Positions 12,231 to 23,274 of a DNA stretch of 64,000 nt are shown here, piece after piece; the first letter of the stretch is position 1, and every line of letters begins with the position of its first letter. Below the pieces are notes generated by a model. That model did not search any database. It was not told the origin of the DNA and was given only the letters and a program-made list of their open reading frames with translations. The DNA comes from Emmonsiellopsis sp. PD_33 (taxonomy: Eukaryota; Ascomycota; Eurotiomycetes; Onygenales; Ajellomycetaceae). The translations under genes and the position numbers were made by a program. Location: the NCBI GenBank assembly GCA_032988165.1, contig JANTQF010000056.1:1-64000 (forward strand), given 5' to 3'.

Positions 12231-14830
12231 CCTGTAGACATCTCATCTATACATATTAAGGTAAGAGGATTTATATAATTACATTTAGGAGTTACTAATT
12301 ATTTCTAAATAAATTCAGTACTCTCACAGAGGCAACAATCATTACCAGTAAAACACAGAATGCATATACCTCAATAATGTTGAGTGTAATTAGAAAAAAT
12401 TTACATGCTCTGAAACTAAGTAATGCAAGCATTTATAATCAGACTTAAAGAATATGAAGGTAATAGATATTACTACATACATCTAGTTACTTATAAAAAC
12501 CTTTTAATAAGAAGATCCTTAAATATAGCCTCAATAATAAATCTATCATTCAATATAATCTTCAGTATCATCAGCAACTGATGCTCTATCATCTCCTACT
12601 AGAAACTACTTAAAGTCTATACAGTGCATTCATAATTAGAAGTGTCAAAGCATAGAATGTATAGAGAAACTGATTTATGAATGATCTTCAGTAGGTTCTA
12701 AATCCTTTTAATTATACTTATATATATCTTATACTAACTAATAGCCTCTGAGATCTTTCTTAAAGAATCATTCAGATTTCATACAGTATAGTGGATGATA
12801 TCAAGATGATTCACATCAACATGTTTTTCAAATAATTTCTAGAGCAGTCAATCTAAGGGAGATTAGAAAGCTTTTATCTTCTACTTCTAGAGGCTTCTAA
12901 TTATAATCAATCTAATAGACTGTTCCTTCAGTTCTAACTCACTGCACTGAGGTTTACTTAGTAACAGTTTAATAGCAATACTGTATGTATAGGTTGCTAT
13001 TGACTTCTGAATGTTACTAATAGCATATAGGAATCTATTAGGAACCCTTGGAAACCTCTACTTGTAATGTAGCATTTATTTGGATTGTTTCAAAAAATCT
13101 ATGGGTTACATCATATATTATCCTAGCTAGCTTTGGTGTACATACACATTCTTTACCTCCTCTAATAAAGATGCTAAAAAAGATTTAAGAGGAGATTATT
13201 CAACTAGTCTATTAAACTAATATTTCAGGTATTACAACTGATAAGTATTGAAAGTCCCTAGAAATCACCACATCTTACTAATTAATATTATAGATCATCT
13301 CCTTCAAACCTCTCAGCTAAGGTAATTTCTACAATAATATAATATGTACAACCTAACTGAGTTACATTTAAGCCTCAACAATATGTCAGCACTTCAGATC
13401 ATAATACACAAGAAATAGATGCTTTCAAATCCTCTTGATAGAGGTCTTTCTGGTATGAGTTTCTCTATACACTATTAGATATGTCTGGATGTTACTAATA
13501 ATATTAGTAATTATCTTTCACTACCTTATATAACTAGCCTCTTTCAACTAATATATCCAGAAAATTCATAATGATGGTACTAATATTATGATCTTCCTCT
13601 TACTTAAGAAATAAGCCCAGTACTTTCTAAAATAATTCAGTTTCCAAGTAGATATAATCTTCAAGTAGGTTCAAGAAGATTTCAATATGATTGATTTTAT
13701 CACACTTAATGAAGATATTAGAAAAGATATGTATCTATATTCTTCTGATAGCCTTAGTTTACATTTATTAATATTTACCTGTTACTAGTCACCATCATGA
13801 CTCATATCTATATTAATAAGGAATCTACAGAGATATATAGAAATGTCTTCTCTTCTCTTTTCTCATTAATTGAGAATATTGGAGGAGAGTCTATCACTTG
13901 AAAGTATATTCATAACTATGAAATAAAGGCAGTAGTCTCAGATATATACTCTAAATAGACCTCTAATAGATATCTAGCTCCTTCTATTTACTTCTAAATA
14001 CTACTAATAGCAATTAATAGGACTTGGTCACTACCTCACCACTCTTAATCCCAACTGAAACTAATAGGAACATATTTAGCATATAATTATCTACTATTAG
14101 ATTCATTTCAACCATGGAATCATTTCATTCAAATAAAAATACCCAGACACTACTAAGTTGATGAAATAACTACTGAAAGCAACAAGAGATTATACTCAGC
14201 AACTTCTAGATGCTTTTATGAATCATCTAGATACTACTGTTCAAAATTAAGCTAAGTATAAGAAGATATTATAGATTCTTTCTGACTTAAACTCCTACTT
14301 TTCTTAAATACATATAGATACTTTCAAGCAGATATTAAATACAACAAATACTATTAAGAGTAATCATTAATGATTAAATGCTGCTGAGAGCTACCTTACC
14401 TTACTAGCTAGTTTTGAGGCAGTTAAGAAGCTAGATTGCTAGGATATGGAGTAACTAGATACATATTTTAAGACTAGTATATAGCCTGACTGAACTGATA
14501 TTAGTGTTACTAGGAGGAGAAAATGTGTAGATCAAGATATGTTATCTAGTTATATCTAGTTACTATTCTTAGTTACTAATAATGATTAGTTTAATAATAT
14601 AGGATATTATTAGTAACACCTAGTCACCTCCAGTTAGAACTAGATGCATTCCTCCCTGAAATATCCTCCTCTAGCTATTCAAAGAAACATCAATAGAAGT
14701 AGGTAGATGTAGTTGATTTAACTAAAGATAGTTCTTTTAATCTCCTCTAGTAGTTATTAGTGCTAACTTATATCAGAATTACCTTATCCTGCCTAGAGGT
14801 TAAAGCAGTTAGGAGGTAATACTTTACAAA
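12231..14830. other. AT-rich transposon relic, possibly helicase-derived
   Basis: CpG-free, stop-riddled DNA. On the minus strand near 13,230-13,270 a reading R-D-F-Q-Y-L-S-V-V-I-P resembles the GDFRQ-LPV motif of PIF1/Helitron helicases, and a degraded P-loop-like R-K-T-S lies upstream on that strand. Nothing else can be assigned. No terminal repeats were found. Confidence 0.25.
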
Positions 14831-15560
14831 GTGAGTCTCCTCTGCTAATTATATATCTCCATATTAATCTAGTAATTACTAGATCCTTGGAGCTCTCCTC
14901 ATGCACAACAAGCTGGAAATTTATTCTAATGTTAGTCCTCTCTGTTAATTATATGCTTCTATACTAATTTAGTAATTACCAGATCCCTCAAGCTCCCCCT
15001 TCAGTCCATAATATTCATCAGGCACTGATAGAAATCCATTTGAAGGTAAGTCTCCTCTGCTAATTATATGCTTTTATGCTAATCTAGTAATTGCTAGACT
15101 CTCAGAGCTCTCCTCATGCACAACAAGCTAGAAATTTATTCTAATATTAGTCCCCTCTGTTAATTATATGCTTTTATACTAATCCAGTAATTACTAGATC
15201 CTCCAAGCTCCCCCTTCACTCCATAGTATTCATTAGACACTGATAGAAATCTATTTGAAGGTTAGTCCTCTTTGCTACTTATATACTTTTATACTAATTT
15301 AGTAATTATTAGACCCTCAGAGCTCTCCTCATGCATAATAAGCTGGAAATTTATTCTGATGTTAGTCCCCTCTATTAATTATATACTTCTATATTAATTT
15401 AGTAATTATTAGATTCTTCAAGCTCCCTCTTTGCTCTGCAGCATTCATTAGATGCTAGTAAGAATCCATTTAAAGGTTAGTCCCCTCTATTACTTATATG
15501 CTTCTATATTAATTCAGTGATTATCAGATGCTCACAGCCCCCTTTCAGATTGCAGCTAGG
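14831..15560. repeat. 215-bp dimeric tandem repeat, about 3.4 copies
   Basis: Unit heads of the form GTTAGTCCTCTCTGYTAATT begin at 14831, 14931, 15046, 15146, 15261, 15361 and 15476, alternating 100 and 115 bp, so the true period is 215 bp. The two half-units share the first 70 bp. They differ in the tail: the 100-bp type ends CATGCACAACAAGCTGGAAA..., the 115-bp type ends CACTGATAGAAATC.... The array fades into unique AT-rich DNA after about 15,550. No coding potential. Confidence 0.85.
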
Positions 15561-15895
15561 AGGATAAAGATAGATATAAGTAGAAGAGATTAGAGCTACT
15601 AAAACAGAAAGAAGAACTTAAGAGATAGCTAGTAGTATTAGATGAGTAGCTATTATTATATGATAGTTTCTATTTGCTTTTGATTGTATCTGGAAATAGG
15701 TGGTATTTAGTGTATTTAAGTATAATATTAAAATTATATTACATTTAAATCATTCTATTTACTAATAATAACTAGTAGTAATTAAATTCTTTGGTAAGCT
15801 CTTCTATTCTTAATTATTATCATTATATTATATTGCATACTCTGCTTCCTATACTTTATATATATATATATTTATATATTTATAGGAATATGGCT
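15561..15895. other. AT-rich spacer
   Basis: CpG-free, with short TA and TATATAT runs around 15,860. No repeat unit or coding relic recognised. Confidence 0.4.
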
Positions 15896-16165
15896 TGATC
15901 TTCTCAAGGCCATTCTTCTCAATAATTACTAGAAGCTATGAAAATCACTTATCAGCTCTTAATGCAGTCTATTCCTTATAATAGCTTTCTCCCAGTAATT
16001 ACCAGTAGTTATCAAAATCACATGATTCTTAGCTCTTAATGTGGCCTATCCCCCCTAACAGCTCTCTCCCAGTAATTACTAGGAGCCATGAAAATTGCAT
16101 GATTCTTAGCTCTTAATGCAGCTCATCTCTATAAGAGTGCCCTCCCAGTAATTATCAGCAACAGG
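15896..16165. repeat. 75-bp tandem repeat, 3-4 copies
   Basis: The motif (A/C)AGTAATTACTAG followed by ATCACATGATTCTTAGCTC and TTAATGCAG recurs with heads at 15921, 15994, 16071 and 16147 (73, 77 and 76 bp apart). The last copy is truncated. Non-coding. Confidence 0.7.
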
Positions 16166-16936
16166 TGGATGTATAATATAATATCATATACTATCTCATC
16201 AGGTAGTATATAATTTATTTATATGAGTACTCTTATAGTCTATCAGTTACAATCAATTGAATTTTACTGATAAATATCTTATCACCTAATGAGCTAAGTT
16301 GGGCAGAGCATGATAATATTATGATTACCCAACAAGCAGCCTAACTAACAAACTTTATGATAATTATTAGAACCTATTAATCCTAGCTACCCAACAAGCT
16401 CCCACTCAATCACCCAACAAACTTTACATCCAATATGCATGTATGCAGGCAAGTAAAGTTTCCACCCATTGATTGTATGCACATCTGTGCTCTGCATGTG
16501 CCATGGATTTTATTTCATGTGCATGACAGGTAAAGGCTCAACCATACATACTCTGTTCCATCCCCAAAACATGATACAACCTTAAAACATGGGATTGATG
16601 CCACTAGGGAAACATCCATGGATACATACATGCATTTTTGAAGGGGGCTGGGAATTTAAAAACTACCAATAAAGAGACTTTCTTTGGCATTAGCTAAGGA
16701 TTTATTACTTCAACAAGCTAGGAGAAGAAAAATATCAGAGTTAGGAGCAAAGCTCCAAATATTTAATATTCCATATCAAAAATCCATCCATTGGCCAACC
16801 AGCCAACTACATATTACTGTTAGCATATTTTTGAAGTCCCTGGTTCATTCTCCTTGTTGGATGTTTCAGCAAAACAGTGCACCAGTAAGATATCACAAAC
16901 CTTGGAACCTTTTGTCACCTTCCTAATCTGGTAAAG
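16166..16936. other. Transition out of the AT-rich block
   Basis: Base composition rises toward normal from about 16,440, but no CG occurs until 16,937. Short repeats of CCCAACAAG and CAAACTTTA(T/C)A occur at 16,329-16,430. No gene seen. Confidence 0.4.
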
Positions 16937-19900
16937 ACGCATCCTGCTCTGCTATGATGCAGTCTTTGTTATTCATCCCAAACCGCCCCTCTGCCCGAGA
17001 ACATGGGAAAGAAATGGAGAAATGGCCTGCCACCTTACCACCCAATAACCTTTACAGTAGCCACAAAAAGAAATTCCTTCCCGATTCACGTTTTTTTCAG
17101 AGGAGGGAGGAGGAGTCATTGGGCTGCCCTGCCCCTGATTCCCGCCTTCAACAAGAAACTAGTAGGAGAACTGTGAGATTGGGGACAAAGGCGGTGAAGT
17201 GAAGGTAACAGATTCTACTCCGTAAGAGATGTGGAGATGAGTTTTCGAACTATGAGAATGTCGCAGTGACGACTCCGAACTTCGAAGGTTAGCTTTCAGG
17301 GGGATCCCTCGTTCAGCTCAAATCTTGATTTTACGAGGTCTTAGCAGGCAAAAATGGGGTAAACTATCTTAGGAGGTCCAATTTCCCTCTCTGCTGGTTT
17401 TTATTATTCGCATTCTCAAGAGGGTAGTGTATGTACATACATACAAGTACATACTTCAAATTCAAGAATGACTACAGCTGTTATTCCCTTCTCTGCCTGC
17501 TCTGAGGCCAAAATGTAGCACACCTTTTCCCCAGGTTGTTTATGCTGAACAAGGTCAGGAGAGGCATACAAAACGCCGTCTCCTCCAATTATGATGCAAT
17601 GATCTTGAAGCTGGATCCTTGTTGGATTTCTTCCCCCTTCCCCCCCAAAAAAGAAGCTAAGAGGGGGTGGGGAGGGGGGTTGCCCAAATCTCAACGTCTG
17701 TAAGCGTTCGATAGTGCCGACCCGCACTCACTAATTGTTAATAAAGGTCACTAGTAACTACCTAAGCGCTAGTGGGCCCAGATACGGGATTACATTAAAC
17801 CCGGGTATGCTGATGTTCTTGACGTCGATGCATGTTTTGAAATTTGGAGATTTTGAAGTACTTTTTTACCAACTCGGGATATCTCTTTCTCCTTGAGCAC
17901 AGTGACAAACAAAATGCTTTTTTATATAAGTCTTTTACCGTTTGACTATTATTTCCAGAACTACAGACAAGTCATATTCACCGGATATACATATAACCTC
18001 GGGTTTGATGGGAAAGGGTGGGGAAGTCAAAGAATTTTGCCGTTAATGAAATCCCAAATGAATACATACAGACTGGGCGGTTTTTGCAAAAAATAAAAGG
18101 TAAAAATCTGGCCAATAGAAAAGGTGACTTTATTTCAATGCATCCTGGAAAACTTTTGAAAAAAGAGGAACGGATTCCAACTCAGAATAATCGAGCTAAG
18201 CTTCAAAGGATCCATCAAAAAGGCCCTTGCGATCCTAATTCAGCATGGCTCGGGAACTAGTTAATGACATTTTATCAAGTGCTGATGATATACGGAGGAT
18301 ATTCACCAGGAAAGAAAGGAGAGAGGTATCATAAATTTCTGCTGTGATCAAGTGGTCATAAAGAGAGAGAATAGATCATTGAACATTACTGCTAACTCTC
18401 TCCAATACCACCCATCAGCCTGGAGCTGGTTGATTAGGCGGGGCTGAACTGCTTTCTCCAAGCAGTTCCTAATAAATGGCGCTTGCCTCCCCTTCCCGAC
18501 CACCCACGCCTTTGCCATCACTCGAGGCTTGGCAATGCCAGTGGGAAACGCGCCTTAAAACCCGGAGCCGCTAGCGAACGCCTATTTTCAGGTTTTTCCC
18601 AGCCACGCAAACCGGGGGCACTAGATAACAGGCTAACAGCAATTCAACATTGCTTGTTTTCCCGGGATTATGCAACACCCCTGCAGAGCTTACGCGGCTT
18701 TTCTGATTAACTCATTGCGCGATTCTTGGCAACTGACATCAAAAGAAAAATTACAGTGGGCGGGGCTCTTGTTTTTTTCTTTTCCACGTCCAGAGTCCTG
18801 TGCTTTCCACCGCCTGTTGGAGGAATACGGGGCGGTGGAGGGGAGGAGAAGGAGGAGGGAAGCACTACTGGTGATGTTTTGGTGGAGAATGTGTGTACTG
18901 TACTCCGTACGTGATGCATGACTGAGTAAATAACATGGTCTTTTGATGCCCCCTGCTGGGGGCGAATGCGCGCGACAAGATATAATTGTTCAACCCCTAT
19001 TCTTCCATCTGACAGCCGTCATGTGTTTTTCTGTTCATGCAGCACTAGAGTGTCTGCATAGAAATCGCTGTCGGAAAGGGCCCCCGGTGGTTTGTTACGC
19101 GGGGAAGATTGACAGATCTATGCGAGGTTCAAGAGCGTCAGACAGACTCATACCCCTGGAAGAATTTTGATGGTGGCGCACATGGCTGGGATAAGATTTC
19201 TCCCCTTTGGTGTTTATTTGGCGCTTGGTGGAACTTTCCGATCTCAGCTTCACATACTGAGAGTTTTGACGCTGTCGGAATCCTGAAACATGTTTGCTTC
19301 GGTTTATGGCGATGGGAGGAGAGAGAGGGAATGCGATGGCACAGAAGCATTCCAATTATCTGGCAGCTGCGGCATGGATTGGTTTCCAATTTACGATTGA
19401 TTTTCAGCTTTGGCCGTTTCGATTGGCTTTTCTCCCCAAGAAAAACGGGATGGCTCATTGCGGTACTCCGCAAAAAGGAACGAAACAGCATACAAGAGCC
19501 AATCAGCTGCATGGTAAATACGACATCTGACCGCTTCCTGGTCGCCATCCATCAGGTTGCACAGTCGAGGGAAGAAGGACAGGTTTTGAATGCATTCAGA
19601 ATCTGGACAGCATGGGAGAGATCGGAACTGCTTGAGGGACACAACATCGTTAGACAGCTGTCAGATTCGTGCCCTGGGCTGTCTTACCCTGTTAGCCGGG
19701 TGGTCACCTGTCAGCTCGGCTGGCGTCGAAATATCATTTTCATGACTGCTGGATGTATCCCCCAGATGCAGGAAAGCGCGTGGAAGCTGTGATTCGACGG
19801 CCGTCACTGAACAGAGCCTGGTCAATGCGAGGTGCACAGGCGGACCAGGGGAATGCATGTGCGTGCCAAACCTGATAAACGCGCGCAACAACCAAATTTG

Positions 19901-22021
19901 ATAAAGACAGTAGACGACATCAATTCAAAACGTCTCTGGCCCCTCCCTGCCCGCCTCGTACATTGCGTTTCAAAACGACGGAAGACGTTTCCGTTCCACA
20001 GGGGCAAGAAAATAACTTTCAAAAAGTGCCTGCAATGTCACACAACATTCCAGAATGAATCTCTTATCTGCCTGGGGAAATGGACAGGGACTGCGCCGGA
20101 ATCTGTCCGCCATTGTTGGAGTATTCGTAGAGCTGATCGGATGCGATTTCCTCGCCTCAGCTTTTGCGCATCCGCTGGAATGTATGTACATACATATGCA
20201 CATGTGCATTACATACACTGACAACGGCAATACCGTGAGTTGGGGTGTTCTCTTTTTGACCCAGAAGTCCTGCATCTCGGTTTTGGCGAGCTGGCAAGAG
20301 CAAGTACAAAATCCGGTAACTTTGCATTTTGGGTGATAGCGGCCATGAATCATGATCCAGGATATGATCCATGATCCATGATCCCTGGAAATCTGAAAAT
20401 GCCCCCACACACCCTCAGCAACGGCTCCACCCAGCACCGCACTCCCCGAGTTCCCGCGCAGCAGCAGCGAATGTATGGCCCTCTCCCGGGCAGCCTGGCA
20501 CCCTAACCACCCCCCCTCCGGGCCCCTCGCCCTCGATCCGTCCTTTGCAGTGGAGCCGTTGGATAGTCTCAGCCACCCAAGTAAGGATCTACAGCTTTCC
20601 CCAAGCAAAACCTCGTCAGTGGCACTGGCCAACCAGCTCGGGCGCCCCCCTGGCCAATCCCGCCCCCCCAAGCACGCCTCTTCCCCACTGTGGCCCCCTT
20701 TGCTCACTATGTATTTTTGGCCGTCAGCAGCCTTTCGGTCGCGTGTACAGGCAATACCTGCTTGACTTCGGGCAGAGATGAGGTGCAATGAGTGAGTGTG
20801 TTGTTGTTCGTGGTTCAGGGTGAGTCTTGACTCTTGAGAGGTTCAGTCAGTCAGCCAGGATCAATCTGTAGTTAGATGTGAAGGTTTGCTTGAACGAACA
20901 AGAACACACGAGTAATTTTACATATCGTGTTCCCATGTTTCTTACATACAGATACGAACCCAGAATGATATCGTGGTACCTTGTCCCTTTATTTTTTACT
21001 TTATTTTTATTCTATTTTTCAACCTTCGGCAGCGTGGCCTGTGACTGGTAGCCAGTAATTGCTGAAATTGCAACCATGTCCTGCGCATATCTGAACTGGC
21101 CCTTTTCTCTCTCCTCCAACCTCCCCTTTCCCTCGCTGAGAAGAGCCCCATTGTCTCCGCTCTCGTCTCCCTCTCCCATCCCGGTTGGTGCTCAGCTGTG
21201 CCTAATCTAATTCACAAGCCAGAGCCAACCTTATCCCGAGTACGGTCCGTGTTTTTAACTCTTGACAACATCCTCTTTTCTTTCTCTTCTCTCTTTCTCT
21301 CCCTCTCTCTGCCTCTCTTCCCCCTCTTGCCTGACTGCGCTATTCCAATTCCCCTCGGTAATATTTGCACAGTTCACTCTGTTTGTCTGCCGTCTCTCAT
21401 TCACAGACCTCATCGTCCCCGCCCGCTGCTCTCCATTGGGTACTGTGCCTTCGCATACAATTGCATTGGCTGATATAACCGTACATAACAGCTGTACATA
21501 CCGCATACATACGTACGGCATACGCCCATACATACATACCCATACGTACATAATACGTCGTGTATTGTCCGGTACCACCGTGACTGCTCGCCTTCTTAAC
21601 CTCGCCGATCGCCTTTCCCCAGACCTCAACCTGACCTCGTTTTTATTTTTTGTTCCGCGCTGTGCATCATTGCATCAGGAACCACACGAGCTGCTCCCAG
21701 TCCTACCCAGCTGTTCTCCTGACCGGCTGCCGACATACGCATCTGTGCATCTGTACTCGCCCACACACTTCCTCCGTCCTCCTCTAATCTGGCCGGTGAT
21801 ATACATGGGCGAGCCGCCTCTGCATACCACCGTGGGATAGTCCAACGAAGGTTCTGAAGACCAGCGCAAGGCAGAGAAAAAGAAAAAAGCAGTGACGGGA
21901 GTCTCCGCTGGCCAATTGATCGCCCATCTGAGATCCTCCCGCTTTTCTGTCGTTCAGACCCGTTCCCACCTTGCAGTCCAACCTCTGCGATTCGCAACAG
22001 GCACCACGGCCAGCCTTCTCT
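16937..22021. other. Long non-coding region upstream of the C2H2 gene
   Basis: Normal-GC DNA with no convincing protein gene on either strand; open frames here have no family resemblance or splice context. The last 900 bp are pyrimidine-rich (for example 21,260-21,330), typical of a fungal promoter and leader, so transcription of the zinc-finger gene probably starts somewhere in 20.8-21.9 kb. Short CATAC/GTATG runs occur at 17,430, 20,181 and 21,481, and a small ATGATCC tandem lies near 20,345-20,385. The leader contains several upstream ATGs, suggesting translational control or upstream introns. Confidence 0.5.
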
Positions 22022-23274
22022 ATGACGATGGTTATCGAAAACCAAAACCGCCAATATGGCGGCATGGGGTATGACAATGCGTATCAGAACCATGTTCACC
22101 CCAGCCCTCCCCAATTCAATGACGCTTGGGCGGCCCATTCCTCCTCGCACCCTCCACCCCCCATCTATCCCACTTCTATGCCCGCAAACCCCGTCAAGCG
22201 CGAGGAGCTCTCTCGACCAACTGCCATATCCATGCCATATTCGAGCGTCCCGGTGTCTGCGCCTTCTATGCCCACAAGTAGCAACTATAATCCCGCTCCT
22301 CCTGGTTACGGGGGATCTGATGTTATTGTCATGTCTCAAGAGATTCCACGGACAACTTTTGAACAGCCGCAAGGCTATACCTCCGCTTCTCCGATAAACG
22401 GTTTTACGCCGGCCAACTACGCTCCCATGGACTATGCGCAGTCCCTCCACCACCAGCAACAGCAGCAACATCATCACCATCATCAGCATCCAAATGGACG
22501 CGGTATCCCGCAAGGGTTAGTGCAGCCCATCCGCCTTTTCTTGTCCTGCTCTGCAGGGTAAAAGGCAGGTTTTTGTCGGATATTAACTTAGCATACAGGA
22601 ACGAACCCCCATCGCAAGGTCCACAGTCGCAACCTCAACCAGCATCTACCTTTGGGGATGCCCTGGATGCCAGTCGAGGAATGGTCGCCCTCAGCCAAGA
22701 CATGACTCCACGAAATATCTATGGTCCTCGAAATTCGAGGGGCTCTGTGGACTCGTACGGTTTTCCGTCTGCACACTCATCAGCCTCGTCTATTTCATCA
22801 GCGGGCAATTATCCATATTATAGTGCGTCTGTTGTCTCCGTCGATTCATCCGTCACCGACTATAGCTCCACGACTTCAGAATCCTTTGACGGCATGCCGT
22901 CGCGAACGCTTCCCCGACCGACTGGCCTTATGCCCGGTGCCATCCCTGGTCCGCAATCGATGATGGGACAGTTCAGCTCGAAAGTCCCTTCCAATACCCA
23001 AAAGAAACACAAGTGCAAGATCTGCGATAAACGATTTACCCGCCCCTCTTCCCTACAGACGCACATGTACAGCCACACTGGTGAAAAACGTGAGTTTATG
23101 CTACAAGCAGCGTCCCGAGACATACATTCAACTAATATTTTTTTCCGATCAATAGCATTCCGATGTGAAGTGGAAGGCTGTGGGCGTCATTTTTCCGTCG
23201 TGTCCAACCTTCGTCGACATATGAAAGTCCACAAAGGCGAAAAGGACTCGAGATCCCCAGATGGAGAAGAATAA
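22022..23274 (+). CDS. C2H2 zinc-finger transcription factor
   Basis: Probable DNA-binding regulator of 367 residues in three exons: 22022-22515, 22599-23089 and 23156-23274. The intron at 22516-22598 is GTTAGT...ACAG and that at 23090-23155 is GTGAGT...ATAG. Residues 1-165 are Pro/Ser/Tyr-rich with a Gln/His run near residue 145-160; 166-299 are Ser-rich. Two C2H2 fingers lie at the C-terminus: C304-x2-C307-x12-H320-x3-H324 and C332-x4-C337-x12-H350-x3-H354, joined by a canonical TGEKPF linker, with a short acidic tail. Start chosen at the ATG of M-T-M-V-I-E, which begins the conserved-looking N-terminus. The second intron falls inside the finger linker and is 66 nt with no in-frame stop. 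The paired fingers resemble the Rsv2/Msn2-like fungal class. I do not assign a symbol. It stands alone, with several kb of non-coding DNA either side. Confidence 0.9.

Noticed and set aside
19109..19792. 227-codon open frame on the plus strand
   Set aside because: No family resemblance, irregular composition, several overlapping frames on both strands; looks like chance in GC-balanced DNA.
19970..20788. 272-codon open frame on the minus strand
   Set aside because: GC-rich promoter-like region with overlapping plus-strand frames; no domain and no neighbours of matching reading.
21626..22513. 295-codon minus-strand frame
   Set aside because: Antisense to the leader and exon 1 of the C2H2 gene; its His/Gln codon runs explain the Met/Leu/Val repeats.
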